A stretch of 64,000 bases of DNA from Pyropia haitanensis (lineage: Eukaryota; Rhodophyta; Bangiophyceae; Bangiales; Bangiaceae), in contig SDUX01000001.1 of assembly GCA_008729055.1 (NCBI GenBank), forward strand, positions 2,010,623-2,074,622, given 5' to 3'. Below, piece by piece: positions 22,298 to 33,200 of the stretch (its first letter is position 1; each line of letters starts with the position of its first letter). The notes under the pieces are model-generated. The model saw nothing but the letters and a program-made list of their open reading frames with translations. It did no database searches and was not told the origin of the DNA. The translations under genes and the position numbers were made by a program.

Positions 22298-23088
22298 CTG
22301 GCCGCCTCCGCCCCCTGTCGTTGCGCTTGTCGGGCTCCCCCGCCGCGCAGTCGTGGACGGGCGGCCGCGCGCCGCCCGCCGCCGCCGTCACCCCCGCCCG
22401 TGACGGCCGAGCCGGCGACGCGGGCGGCGGCGCGGGGCCGTCGCCGTCGGCGGTGCCGACCCCGCGGTGCCGCCCGTCGTCGGTGCGGCTGCCGTCCACG
22501 GCGGCCGCGGCGGCCGCGGCGGGCGGCGGGTGGGGGCGGCCGGACGGCGGCGGCGGCGACGGCGGTGGCGGCGGCGACGGGCTTGGCGGCACGCCCGCCG
22601 CCCGCCCCGCGTCGGTCCGCGGCCTGCGCACGCCGTGTGCGGCGGGGGCGGCCGCCGCGGCGGGCCCGCCCACGCCGCGGCCGCTCGTGGCGGGCACGCC
22701 CACCCGGTTTGCGGTGGCGGGCACGCCCGCCGGCCGCGCCGCGGGCGTCCGCACCCCCGCTGGTCGGGGTGGGGAGAGCGGGGCGCTCCCGCGGCGGGCG
22801 CCGGCGGCGCCGGCGGCGCCGGCAGACTGCCCGCTCGTCAAGCGGTGCCACTCGGTCGGCACGGCGGCGGCGGCGACGCCCACCGGCGCGCCGTCGGTGG
22901 CGCGCCGCGCGTCCCACCGTGTGGCGCTGGTCGCCACGCCCCCGCACCGGCCGGCCGCCGCCGCCGGTGGTGGCGGCGGTCCCCCGGGCGGCGGCGGTGG
23001 CGGCGGCGGCGCGACGCCGGGGAGCGGCCGGCTGCTGCGGCCGCGGTCGGTGCGGCTGGACACGCCCGGGGGGGCGCCCGCCTCCGCC

Positions 23089-23132
<44 letters not shown>

Positions 23133-23328
23133 CGCCGTCGCCGCCGCCAGCCGGCGCGGCGCCGCGGCGGCGGCGGCCGACGGCGCCGGTGGGGGGGGGA
23201 CGAGAACGCGCCGCCGCGGGCGGCGGGCGGCCGGGGGGGGGCGGCCGCGACGCCCGCCCGCCACCCGCCGGCTAGCGGGTGGGCGGTGGCGGCCGACGGC
23301 GCGCGCGGCGTGGCGGCGTCGCCGGCGT

Positions 23329-23373
<45 letters not shown>

Positions 23374-23579
23374 GGTCCGCGTCGGCAGGGCGGCTGCGGC
23401 CGTCGTCGGTGCGGGTGGGCGCTTCCTCGGCTGCGGTGGTGGGGGAAGGCACCCCGCCGGTCGGCCGCCCGCGGCCAAAGTCCCTTCGCACGCCGGCCGT
23501 GGCGGGGGGGGCCACCGCCACCCCGCCGCCGCCAGTGTCGGCCTGCGGCCCGCTCACGGCGGCGACACGGGATTGGGGG

Positions 23580-23610
<31 letters not shown>

Positions 23611-24092
23611 CGCCGCGGACGCCCCGCGGGGTGCTGTCCCCCCGGGGGCTCCCCCAGGCGGCGGGCCACCCGGCGGTGGCGGCGGCGGCCACGCCGCGCG
23701 GCAAGCCCCCCCCCCCCACGTGCGCTTCCCCGATGCGCCGGCGGCGGCGGCCGCGGTGGCCGCCGCGGCGGCCACGCCGACCGCGTCGCCGCCGCCGCCG
23801 CCGCCGCCGTCGCTGCCGTCGCCGCCGTCGCCGCCCTCGCCGCCCGCCGCGGCGGCCGCCGACGGGCACGGCGGCTGCCGGCGGCGGCGGCGGCGGACGC
23901 TGCCGGCGTCGGCAGCGCTCGGCGGCGGCACGCCGCCGCCCGCATCCCCCGCGTCGGCCGCAGGGGGGGCGCGCCGCGCGGCCTCCCCGTCGCCGGCCGC
24001 GCCGGGGCTGCCCACCTTTGACGAGCTCGTCGCGACGCCCAGCCCGGTGCGGCGGCAGCTGCAGGCGCTGCGGGAGGAGGGCGCGGCGGGGA

Positions 24093-24131
<39 letters not shown>

Positions 24132-24274
24132 CGGAGGGGGCGGAGGCGGCAGAGGGGGTGGCCGCCGAGGACGGGCGGGGCGCCGGCTTTCCCCACTGGG
24201 CCGGCGGGAGCGACAATGGGGTGGGCGCCGGGACCGCCAGCCCGGCGGCGGCCGTGGCGGCCGTCGCCAGCGGC

Positions 24275-24305
<31 letters not shown>

Positions 24306-24648
24306 GCGGCGGCAGCGACGGTGGCGCGGACGCGGGCGGCGGCGGCGGCTGGGCGGACGGCCCGGCGGGGACGCCCGGCGGGCGGGGCGGCCGCGGCGGC
24401 GGCCGCGCCGCGGCGCTGCTCGCCAAGCTCGCCCACCCCCGCGAGCGGGAGCGCCGCCGCGGCACGCGGCGGCCGCGGCCGACCGCCGCCGCCGCCGCCG
24501 CGGCGGCGGCGGCGGCGGCGGCGGCCGCCCGCGGGCGGGCGGTCGGCGGGGTGGGGGGGGGGGGGGGGCCGGGGAGGTGCTCGACGAGGACCTCGAGTGG
24601 ACGCGCCGCTCGTCGTCGGCGTTTGCGGGGGTGGAGAACCTGGTGTGA
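21505..24648 (+). CDS. Orphan protein with repeated R-P-x-S-[VLM]-R motifs
   Basis: The family is not recognised. The start is the ATG at 21505 (MATPPSPPTHRRASVRL) and the stop is TGA 24646-24648. The chain is Ala/Pro/Gly-rich and mostly disordered, but a short basic-Ser motif recurs about nine times: RRASVRL (residue 11), RRPLSFHVP, RRPRSMRAPS, RPLSLRLSG, RPSSVRLPS, RPASVRGLR, RPRSVRLDT, RPSSVRVGA and RPKSLRTPA. Many copies are followed by TP or SP. Near the end come an ordered-looking segment LPTFDELVATPSPVRRQLQAL and an acidic tail DEDLEWTRRSS ending VENLV. The motifs look like repeated kinase or docking sites; that is inference. Frame changes sit at 23191-23199 (9 G), 23706-23717 (12 C) and 24553-24568 (16 G). 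One added base at each gives a 1048-residue product. The conservation of the motif across the changes supports the model. Confidence 0.68.
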
Positions 24649-25161
24649 GGGGGGGGGGGGGCGCGCACGGCCCGCGCGCGGCGCGTCGCGCACGTGGTGG
24701 GGGGGGAGTGGGGGGGGGGGGGGGGGGTAGACGCCGCCGTTGACGGAGGGCTGGGGGGGGGGGCAGCGGCGGCATGAACTGCCTGCGTGCCGCGCCGCGC
24801 CGCGGCGCGCCGCCCGTCGGGCGGCGTGCCCGATGGGATGGAAACAGAGCGGCGCGTGGCACGGTCGACGAGGAAGACAATGCACACACCCAACGCAAGC
24901 ACGAGCACCCACAACACGCCCACTCAGCACAATGGAAGGAGGGCGGCGCGTGGCACGGCCAACAAGGAAACATAAAACACACCCAACGCAAGCACGAGCA
25001 CCCACAACGCGCCCACCCGGTACAAAGGAAAGATGGTGGCGCGCAAGCACGAGCACCCGCAACGCGGGACGTGGGCCAACTGGCCACCCACGCCACGCCA
25101 TGCAACACGCGTCTGGACCAAACAGACACAAGCAACGGGCGACCCCCGCGTCGCGCGTGGG
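24649..25161. other. Short convergent spacer
   Basis: Lies between the 3' ends of the orphan gene (+) and the membrane-protein gene (-). It contains G runs, then an imperfect tandem repeat of about 94 bp from roughly 24845 to 25075. GGCGCGTGGCACGG recurs at 24851 and 24945, and AAGCACGAGCACCC occurs three times. Confidence 0.75.
24845..25075. repeat. About 94-bp imperfect tandem repeat, about 2.5 copies
   Basis: Repeated blocks GGCGCGTGGCACGG and AACGCAAGCACGAGCACCCA recur at an interval of about 94 bp. The third copy is degenerate. It lies between two convergent gene ends. Confidence 0.75.
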
Positions 25162-27945
25162 TCACTCAATGTCCACCTTCGCGTCGCCGGGCGCGACGTC
25201 CGGCGCGGGCCCCTCCTCGCCGTCGCCGTCCTCTGCCGCCCCGCGGGTCAGCACGTAGCCGGTGAGGATGGCCGCCGCCAAGGCGGTGGCCGGCTCGGAC
25301 GGCGCCGCCCCCCGCGGCAGCAGCGACTCGGCATCCGCGTCGACGCGGAGGCACGCGCGGTAGGCGGCGCCCTCGGCGGCGGTGCGCGAGAAGAAGATCG
25401 ACGCGGCCAGCCCGTCGACGGCCGCGTCGCGGGGTGCCCAGCGGCACCGGCCGACGCAGCTGGCGAGCGTGGCCAGCCGCCCTGCGTCGACCGTGGCGGG
25501 CCAGCCGCCAACGGCGCGGCCGGTGCGCGCCACCGCCGCGGCGGCGAGCGGCTCCCACGCGCCGGCGAGCGCGTCGGTCGCGACGCGCAGCGCGGGGAAG
25601 AAGCCGACCAGCGGCGCCGCCGCCACCGCCGCCCGCGCCTCGCCCGTTACGCCGTGGAGGTCCGCGGCGGCGAGCAGCACGCGGCGCCAGCGGCGGTGCC
25701 ACTCGGCGAGGAGGCGGCGGTGGTCGCCGCCGCCGGCTGCGCCGCCGCGAAACGGCTTGTAGACGGCCGCCACGTCTGGCGGCAGCCGCCCGAGCACCCG
25801 CTGCGGCAGCACGGACTGCAGCGTCTGCAGCACGCGGCGCTCAACGGCAGGCGTCAGCGGCTGGGTGGTGGGCGGCGGCGGCAGCGCCGGTGGCCACTCG
25901 CCAGGCGTGTCGTCGCCCCGCCTGGACACGACCGGAGGCGGGCTGTCTGGCCACTCCAGCAGCCGCACGACCGTGTCGGTGATGGCGGGCAGGCGCTGCA
26001 GCACGCCCACCAGCTCGTCCGCCGTCGGGGACACCGCAGCCGCCAAGCCGCCGGGTGCCGCCGCCGCGCCGTCGGGTTCCGTCGACGCGTCGTCGGGTTC
26101 CGCCGCCGCGCCGTCGGCTGCGGCCGCCGCGTCCGCGGCGGTGCCACAGTTGAGCTCCCGACCGCACGCTAGCTGCTCGGGCAGGCCGAGCGTCAGGTAG
26201 AGGTCGTCGAGGTGGTCAATGGCCAGGTCCGCCGCGACCATCCACGCTTGGAGGCCAAACACCGCCGCCGCGGCAAGCCCCCCGCGCCCGCGAACGAGGC
26301 TGGCCCACACGGGCGGCAGAACCCGGTCGTCAGGTCCCCAGTCGTCCAGCAGCGGCTGCGAGTAGTTGGGGTTTGTCCGCCACAGCCGCCGCAGGGGGTC
26401 GTCCGTTGACGTGTCGGGGGGTACCTTACCTAGTAGTCGATCGTTTAGGGGCGGGACTCGAGGGTCAACGGTCACCCACGACTCAAACGCCTCTAACGCG
26501 GCGCCGTCGGCACGCGCCCACCAGTAGCCGTGCTGCAACGACGCCTCCAGGGGCGACTGTGCGCAAGGACCAGGGGTCAGCGCACGGAGACCAAAAAGCA
26601 GCGGCGCCGCCAGTTTCTCGAGCGTCGGTCCCAGCCTCTGCCGCATAACAAGCACCCTCAACAGGTCGGTAAGGCAAACTGCTGGGTTGATGACCAGCTT
26701 ACGTAGCGGGGCCCTTCCTTTGGCAGACACCCACATCGCAGCCAGGCGCCTCCGCTCCAAGATGGCAGCTTCAGAGAGGCGCGTATGGTCGCATAGTTGG
26801 CCAACGAGTGTTCTTTCTGCGGCGTCGACCAGGTGGCCCACCGACAACAAGCGATGACCACTTCCAACCATCTCTTGAGCGATCGTCTTGTGCTCTTCAC
26901 CACAAAGGCCCCACCAGCGCAGCGACAGAATACTTGGACGGCGTGCGTGGTTGTCTGAGACACAGACAGGGCAACCTTCCAGGCGGGCATCGAAGGCAGC
27001 CAAGGCATGATCGCCCTGATGTCCGTTGATGCACACAAACCTCGAATGAGCCGGTAAACGCCAGAGAAACGACACAAGCGAAGGCCACCGCTTGAGCCAG
27101 AGGGGTTTTTCATGGTCCATCCGCCGAGTCGTACACGCATTGAGCAGGCACCGAGCCATGGGCCATACAAGCAACAAAAACACAAGCGGAGAATCTGCAA
27201 CATAAAACACGAGTGCGACCACTCCCAATAGGGCCTCGATGGGCCCAGAGCGGGCGTTCTGAACATGCTTCTGAAACCCGTCGTAGACAAACTCCCGGTC
27301 TTGCACCAGCAACAAAAGCTGTGCACGAAGAATGCGTGCGCCACCGGCAGCGCCTTCGTCGAGCAAGCATGAGCCTGCCTTGGTACAAAAGTGGCCTACG
27401 GGATCGCCAGTGTCTCCAAACACCTGTGTCATGTAGGCCCGCGCTCCAAAAACCGTAGTGAGATGATCAAGCCTGCTGAACATCACCGCCACATCAAACA
27501 GTATCGCAACCAGCAACACGAGCGCTTCCAGCTCCCGAGAAGGATCCCACTTGAAGCGCATCAGCTGGACAAGTGCGCCTTGAATCACGAAGTAGCGGGT
27601 ACTGATGCCCACTATCTCCCATAACAGCCGGTGGCCCAAAGTACCAGCATGCAGCGCCGCATGGTCCAAAAGGGTGACCGAGAAGCGGGCCACAACCAGC
27701 ACCGGCACCCAGACGGTCAGGCTCTTGGACACGTTGTTCGCGTCAGCGGCCTCGTCCACGATCTGCAGCAGGGCCTCACACGTCTCAGGCACCTGCAATT
27801 CAGGGCATGTCTCCTGCCGAACGCCGACGGGGAGCGCCGCCATCACCACCGGGAGGCTGGCCGCGGCCACCACGCCCAGCACCACCACCAGCACCGCCGA
27901 CACCCGCAACGCCGCGCCCGTGGGCGCCGCCACCGCCGGACGCAT
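25162..27945 (-). CDS. Orphan multi-pass membrane protein (927 aa)
   Basis: The product is not recognised. The start at 27945 gives a hydrophobic leader (residues 13-36, VSAVLVVVLGVVAAASLPVV). Further likely membrane spans lie at about 76-95, 107-129, 139-157 and 236-266 (a long hydrophobic stretch, possibly two spans). Next comes a Cys/His-rich patch of metal-site character: CINGHQGDH, then CPVCVSDNH, then WGLCGEEH. The remaining 600 residues are soluble, with an acidic Ala/Asp/Glu linker (AAAAADGAAAEPDDAST) and a helical C-terminal region ending DAKVDIE. There is no intron. Base composition changes within the gene: the N-terminal membrane half (about 26,400-27,800) is clearly less GC-rich than the C-terminal half. 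This suggests a fusion or two different histories. An upstream GTG in frame at 28221 is not used because it would bury the signal-like leader. Confidence 0.72.
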   Translation of the reverse strand: MRPAVAAPTGAALRVSAVLVVVLGVVAAASLPVVMAALPVGVRQETCPELQVPETCEALLQIVDEAADANNVSKSLTVWVPVLVVARFSVTLLDHAALHAGTLGHRLLWEIVGISTRYFVIQGALVQLMRFKWDPSRELEALVLLVAILFDVAVMFSRLDHLTTVFGARAYMTQVFGDTGDPVGHFCTKAGSCLLDEGAAGGARILRAQLLLLVQDREFVYDGFQKHVQNARSGPIEALLGVVALVFYVADSPLVFLLLVWPMARCLLNACTTRRMDHEKPLWLKRWPSLVSFLWRLPAHSRFVCINGHQGDHALAAFDARLEGCPVCVSDNHARRPSILSLRWWGLCGEEHKTIAQEMVGSGHRLLSVGHLVDAAERTLVGQLCDHTRLSEAAILERRRLAAMWVSAKGRAPLRKLVINPAVCLTDLLRVLVMRQRLGPTLEKLAAPLLFGLRALTPGPCAQSPLEASLQHGYWWARADGAALEAFESWVTVDPRVPPLNDRLLGKVPPDTSTDDPLRRLWRTNPNYSQPLLDDWGPDDRVLPPVWASLVRGRGGLAAAAVFGLQAWMVAADLAIDHLDDLYLTLGLPEQLACGRELNCGTAADAAAAADGAAAEPDDASTEPDGAAAAPGGLAAAVSPTADELVGVLQRLPAITDTVVRLLEWPDSPPPVVSRRGDDTPGEWPPALPPPPTTQPLTPAVERRVLQTLQSVLPQRVLGRLPPDVAAVYKPFRGGAAGGGDHRRLLAEWHRRWRRVLLAAADLHGVTGEARAAVAAAPLVGFFPALRVATDALAGAWEPLAAAAVARTGRAVGGWPATVDAGRLATLASCVGRCRWAPRDAAVDGLAASIFFSRTAAEGAAYRACLRVDADAESLLPRGAAPSEPATALAAAILTGYVLTRGAAEDGDGEEGPAPDVAPGDAKVDIE

Positions 27946-29645
27946 GTGATCGCCGAGGCGGCGGCGTCCGCCGCCGCGGACCGAATCCGTGGCACGTTGT
28001 CGCCGCACAAGGCCGGGGGATGGGAAGGGAGGAAAACACGCCTGCCGCGGTGGCGCGCCCGCCGTCCCCGTACACCGGATAGAGAGTGGGATGGGAGCGA
28101 CCGGCGGCGACGCGCAGCAGCACAGCCCAGCGGGTTCGTGCAGAGCGTCGGGTGCGCACCCGCGCATGCCGCTGAATAGGGCGCGAGGTGGGGGGTTGGT
28201 GCAGCAGGGCCGGTTCGCCACGAGAACTTATGCAGGCGGGATCAGACTCTCACCAACGGTACGGGGCCCACGCGCAGGCGGGGGCTGGCATCTTCCCCCC
28301 CCGAACAGCGTGTCTCACCCGGTAGAAAAACGGAGCCAAACAGATCGGTGCAGGACGCGCATGGTGCACCTACGTAAATTGCGGGCCGTGTCCAACAAGG
28401 ATCATTCTTGTCATGACTATCCACGCACCGTCGCGGAGCGCGGCGACGGCCTCGACGTTGGCTGCGGAGAGTGGATGTCGTCCCCGACGGCCTCCGCGCG
28501 TCAATTAGACACACGTCACGGAAATCCGGTCGTGAGCTCGTCTGTGGAGTGATGGTGTCCAGAGACAGCCACAGTAAACCTCAGCAAGAATCTCATACAG
28601 TCGTTCCTGGCCACTACGTTTCCCAGGCTCGCGAGCACCGCCGAGCCGCTTTGACATTGTCATTGTTGCCGCGTTCTGCAGCAGCGGTGACGTGATCGAC
28701 AGAGTCGGTGGGGCGGCTGTAGTGCGGGCGGCCCAGCAGGTGACGGGGGCGTAGCGGCTGGTAGGGGGCTACTGGCGAAACGGTGGCGTATACGGCGAGC
28801 GCGGGAGGCTTGGCAAGACTCTGTTGTGCTTGTGGCACCAGCCTCCGCGTGCAAGTATGGGATGTCAAGCGACCTCACTACACACCCAGAGCATCAACGA
28901 ACACGACACCAGCGGCAACAACGGATGCACCGTCAGTTGTCCACATGAACAACAACCCCGCCCGCGACACTCCAAAAGGGCCCCCCTTCAGCGCACGCCC
29001 TCCCCCCCCACCAGCATCGCAACTCGCACCCAGCGCCCCCACCCCCCGCACCCAGCAGCTGTCCCGCGGCACCAAGCAGCCGCTAACTCGGCGTGCTCCA
29101 CTGGCACTGGGCGACGGCTAAGGATTGTAACGTGCTGGGGGTAGTAGACTGCGATACGGGCCCCGCCGCGCCCGCCTGGACACGCCGCAGCCGTCGCTGC
29201 CAGGGTGGCATCAAGCGCAACGTCCCGGCATGTGGGAAGGTGGTGACAAGGGAGTACCACGCGTGTGCAGACATCCGCATCGCCGCCAGCGGCAACGTCG
29301 ACAACACGCCCGCGTCGATGCCTCCCGTTGCCGGAGAGGGCACTCTGTGGCTGCTGCTGGAGGGCCGGGCGCCCACCGACGTGCCGACGAGCACCGCCCG
29401 CGTGGCGCGGTTGGCCATCCCCGCTGGTCGGTGGCTGACCTTCCAGGCGCTCCCCTCGGCGGCGGTGGCCAACGGCACCCGCGCTGTCTTTTCCACTGAC
29501 GGGGCGAGCGTGTGGACCGTGTCGTGTTACCGTGCCGCCCGATACGTCGACGAAAGCGCCGGCGCCGGTCACGGGGACCCCGATGAAGGTCGCGTACGCG
29601 TACCGCGCGTCGCCACCGCCGCCGCCGCCGCCGCTGTCGGTGGTG
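27946..29645. other. Gene-poor interval with an uncertain plus-strand coding segment
   Basis: About 29,150-29,600 on the plus strand reads like a folded domain with GC-rich third positions (TLWLLLEGRAPTDVP, ARLAIPAGRWLTFQALP, FSTDGASVWTVSCYRAA). No ATG or clear splice sites bound it. The opposite strand is also partly open. The rest has no supportable feature. Confidence 0.3.
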
Positions 29646-30200
29646 CTACTGCCAGCGAGGCGGGCGGGGAAGAGAGACGACAAACGGCGCACGCGCAGTG
29701 CGGAGGGCGGGCACCACAAAGCACATGCGCAGCGCCTTGGCCCACACCGGCTCCATCGTTGGCAGCCCGGCGGGGACGGCGGGCGCAGCGGCGGCGCCGC
29801 CCTCCCTCTTCCGTCGCTCCACCACGAGCAGCGAGTCGATCTCGTTCACGACCGCGGCGGTCAGCGGCGGCTCCCCCGCCGCGGCCAGGTGCGCCGCCGC
29901 CCGCGCGCCCGTCGCGTACGTATTGATGTGTAGCGCGACCAGTATTCCGTAAATGTGGACGGCCACCTGCAACGGCGTCGCCGGCGGCGGCGGTGACGTG
30001 GCGGCGAGGCCGTCGAGGGGCGCGGCGAGGCAGGTACCCGGCTCGGCCGCGTCGGTGCCGTCCATGACGCGCGCTACGTGGGCGGCGAGCGGGAGGAAGC
30101 CGCGGTCAAACGCAGCGCCGACGGCGGGGCGGGCGCGGCGCGTCCAGCCGGGGGTGAGGAACCAGGGGAGCGTAGTCGCCGACGACTGACACTCGGCCAT
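29646..30200 (-). CDS. Hypothetical protein, probably the last exon of an unresolved minus-strand gene
   Basis: An open frame of 184 residues from ATG 30200 (MAECQSSATTLPWFLTPGW) with convincing composition: GAAFDRGFLPLAAHVARVMD, VAVHIYGILVALHINTYA, EIDSLLVVERRKREGG and VWAKALRMCFVVPAL. Coding-like pieces continue upstream on the same strand in other frames: about 30,230-30,330 (QAVLNGVVATELRRACDAA), 30,360-30,500 (MEPLAAAAERALRADAPGFK, then LPALQATMRALLLQSW), 30,610-30,760 (ADLVDVLLVVRNEAAAA) and about 30,860-30,960 (NRRLTTDVCRIATVV). They probably are exons of one helical Ala-rich protein, or fragments of a decayed one. I could not connect them with consistent GT-AG junctions. The family is not recognised. 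Confidence 0.38.
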   Translation of the reverse strand: MAECQSSATTLPWFLTPGWTRRARPAVGAAFDRGFLPLAAHVARVMDGTDAAEPGTCLAAPLDGLAATSPPPPATPLQVAVHIYGILVALHINTYATGARAAAHLAAAGEPPLTAAVVNEIDSLLVVERRKREGGAAAAPAVPAGLPTMEPVWAKALRMCFVVPALRTARAPFVVSLPRPPRWQ

Positions 30201-33200
30201 GCCCGCGGCTACTTCCCCACCGGAAGCGGCTTCAAAGCGGGAGCCCAGACGGCACCGCCACGGTCGCCGCCCGCCGCGGCGGCGGCATCACACGCGCGGC
30301 GGAGCTCGGTGGCGACGACGCCATTAAGCACCGCCTGGACCCCCCCCCCTCACCCCCCACGACTGCAGCAGCAGCGCCCGCATCGTCGCCTGCAGCGCCG
30401 GCAACACGTCTCGCTTAAAGCCCGGCGCGTCGGCGCGCAGCGCTCGCTCCGCCGCCGCTGCCAACGGCTCCATCGCCCGCCGCGCGGCCACGTGTGGTGC
30501 ACCCCACGGCAGAGCACCGCCCCCCGGCGCACCCCAGCGATCCCCTCCCGGCGCTTCTTAACCACCGGCCCTTGGCACTCCCCAAGAACTCGCCCTTGGC
30601 GCTCGCCAAGCACCCCCCCTCGCCACCTCTGTCGCCGCCGCCACCAGCGCCGCCGTCACTGCCGCCGCCGCCGCCTCATTGCGCACGACAAGCAACACGT
30701 CAACCAAATCCGCCGCCGCCGCCGTATACGGGGACGCGCAACACGCAACAGCTGCCGCCAAGGGAGTCGGCGAGGGCGACACCGACCTCGACGGGCACAA
30801 ATACATCTCCCTCTGCGCTCCCCCGCTTTCTTCCCCTCCCGGCCACCTGCACGGAGGCGCCACAAACCTCGACGGGCAGCGACACGACGGTGGCGATGCG
30901 GCAAACGTCAGTGGTGAGGCGACGGTTGCAGCCGGCCACGTCGCTCACGGGGTGGCGTAGTGTCAGGCCAGGTGCCCCCCCAAGATAGCACCGCATCGCA
31001 CTGCAAGGTCAGGAGCAGCATCGCAGCGGCGGTAGCGGTGACGGCGGCCGTTGCGGCCGCAGTTGCCGGGGATGTTTGTCAAGAGCAGTTAGCCAGTACA
31101 AGCCGGGGAAAGCCATCACGGCGCCTGTGCCAGGATGAAGGGGCAATGAGGGTGAGCAGCGAAAGCGACGTCAACGGCAGCGGCCATCACGCACCCGCAA
31201 AAAGGGAGCCAACGTAGGCACGCCCGCGACAGGCGCAGCGGCGCCACACAGCCCCGGCGCTGTCCCGGCGCACAACTCAGCAGAGGACCGCCGCGCCGCG
31301 GCTGGCGGTGTGGACCCCACAGGGAGAGCGTGTCCAGAGAATAGCCGCCAACCAAACGGCCCCACCGGCAGCGTGGGCGGGACCCGCAGAGGGCGGAACA
31401 CGGCTCATTGCCACCGCCGCCTGCAAGGCGAGCCCGCCGACGCAGCTACCTCGGCGGCGCCTGAAAAAGGGACGGGTGGGCGTCGCGGCCGTCGGCGCCG
31501 CCGCCGCGCACCGGGAGCGACGGGGTCGGTCGCGGAACATCAGAGGGCGCCAGGTAGGGGAGCGGCGCGGCGCCGCCGACGCGCCCACCCAGCGGCACAG
31601 GCCAAACGCAGCGACCTAGTGACGGTGGTGGACGGCCACACACGCGGCGGCGGCCACGCTCGCCAAGCCCCCACGCAGGGGGAGCCGCCGCCGCTACCGC
31701 TGCCGCCGCCGCCGCGGTAGCCGCGCCCGCCGCCGTCGAGGCCGGGGACGGCTAGCGCCGGGCATGCCCAGAGGGCGTGGCTGCCGGGGCGGCAGTCGAA
31801 TGTCGGGGTGGCAGGGATGCCACGGGAAGGGGAAAAAGACAGCCTGACGGTGGCTGGGCGGGAGAGCAGCAGGCACGTTGAGGCGGTCAAGCGGCGAGGC
31901 CGAGCGCGTGGTGAGGAGAGGCGGCGGTGGGCGGGCAGACGGGCAAGGGTCGTCAAGCAAAGCAATGCCCCCTCCTGAAAGCGTCCGTCCCTCCCAGGCG
32001 ACCAAATTGCAGTTGAGCCGAACAGACGTGAGACACAGCCAATGATATTCCATCTTTGCTCATGAGGTTGACGCAATGGCCCAATGAACAGTGAGAAGTT
32101 TGGCTTTTTCGGTTTTTCAGTTGCTGACAGCCGTCTCACTTGTGGATATGTGCGCAGCACTTCACGACGAACCATTAAATAGTACTGCTATCCTTCGTGG
32201 CAGCCCGTGCCGACAAGATGACGGCGAGCGAGTCGACGCGATCTACGCTGAGGACGGAGACTCCGCAGTCCCTCGAAAAGTGGCGGGGCGCTCCCGGTGG
32301 ACAGAGCAGCAGACGGAACAGGTTGGACAGCGGTACGCGCTATAGAGGAGGCTACCTCTGCCTGGGGACGAGCGCGGCCACGGGACGCGGAGGGCGGCCG
32401 CATCGCCGGCCTGGCTGGCAAGCGGATGACGCCGCGGCCGCCCGCCCGCCACGAGCGGGCGGTACAGGGGGGGGGCCACCCGCGCCAGCCGCAGCCGCCA
32501 GCCCGAGCCCCCGCGCACGCGCGTGGATTCCGCTGCGCCCCGTGGCGCCGCCGCGCCCGCCGCCGTGCGCCCGTGGCCAGCCGCGGGCGGCCCGACAGCC
32601 ACGGGCGGGGGCGGCCGCCCGACCCCCCTCCCACCGCCCTTCTCGCCCTGCACCTGGGCTCTTCCGCCCCCTCCACGCACCCCCCCCTCGCACCCCCCCC
32701 GCACCCGCGCCACCCCCCCCCCCCCCCCCGGCGCGCGCACACAGCTGGCAAAAACGAGGTAGACCGCGACACCCCTCCCCCCCCCCTCATCTCTTGACAT
32801 CCGCCACCAGCGCGGCCACCGGCGGCGCGCGTAGCCGCCGCCGTCGGTACACCCCGGCCGGGTGCCTCCCGCGTCCTCCGCCCTCCCCCCCCCCTCAGTC
32901 TGCCGCCGCCCCTCTGCTCAGTCCCCGACTGGCCTGTGGAGGGAGCCCCGCAGGGGGGGGGGTGTCTCGTTCCTCTCCGATGGGATGTCCCCGCACCGCC
33001 GCCCCCCCATCCCTTCTCCGCCTTGCACCCCGCGGCAGCCGCCGCCGCCGCCGCCACCGACACCCCACCACTGCCACCGCAGCCCAGGAGGTGGCATCGA
33101 CCGCTGCCGCCGCCGCTGCCGCGACCACCGCCAGTTGCCGACGGCCGTGCGGGTGCAGCCTCGCAGGCTGTCGCGACGGTAGACGGGACAGCCACAGAAG

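Noticed and set aside
21930..24923. 997-codon minus-strand ORF opposite the R-P-x-S gene
   Set aside because: Its composition is Arg/Pro/Ala noise. The plus strand has a repeated motif and an ordered C-terminus with a natural stop.
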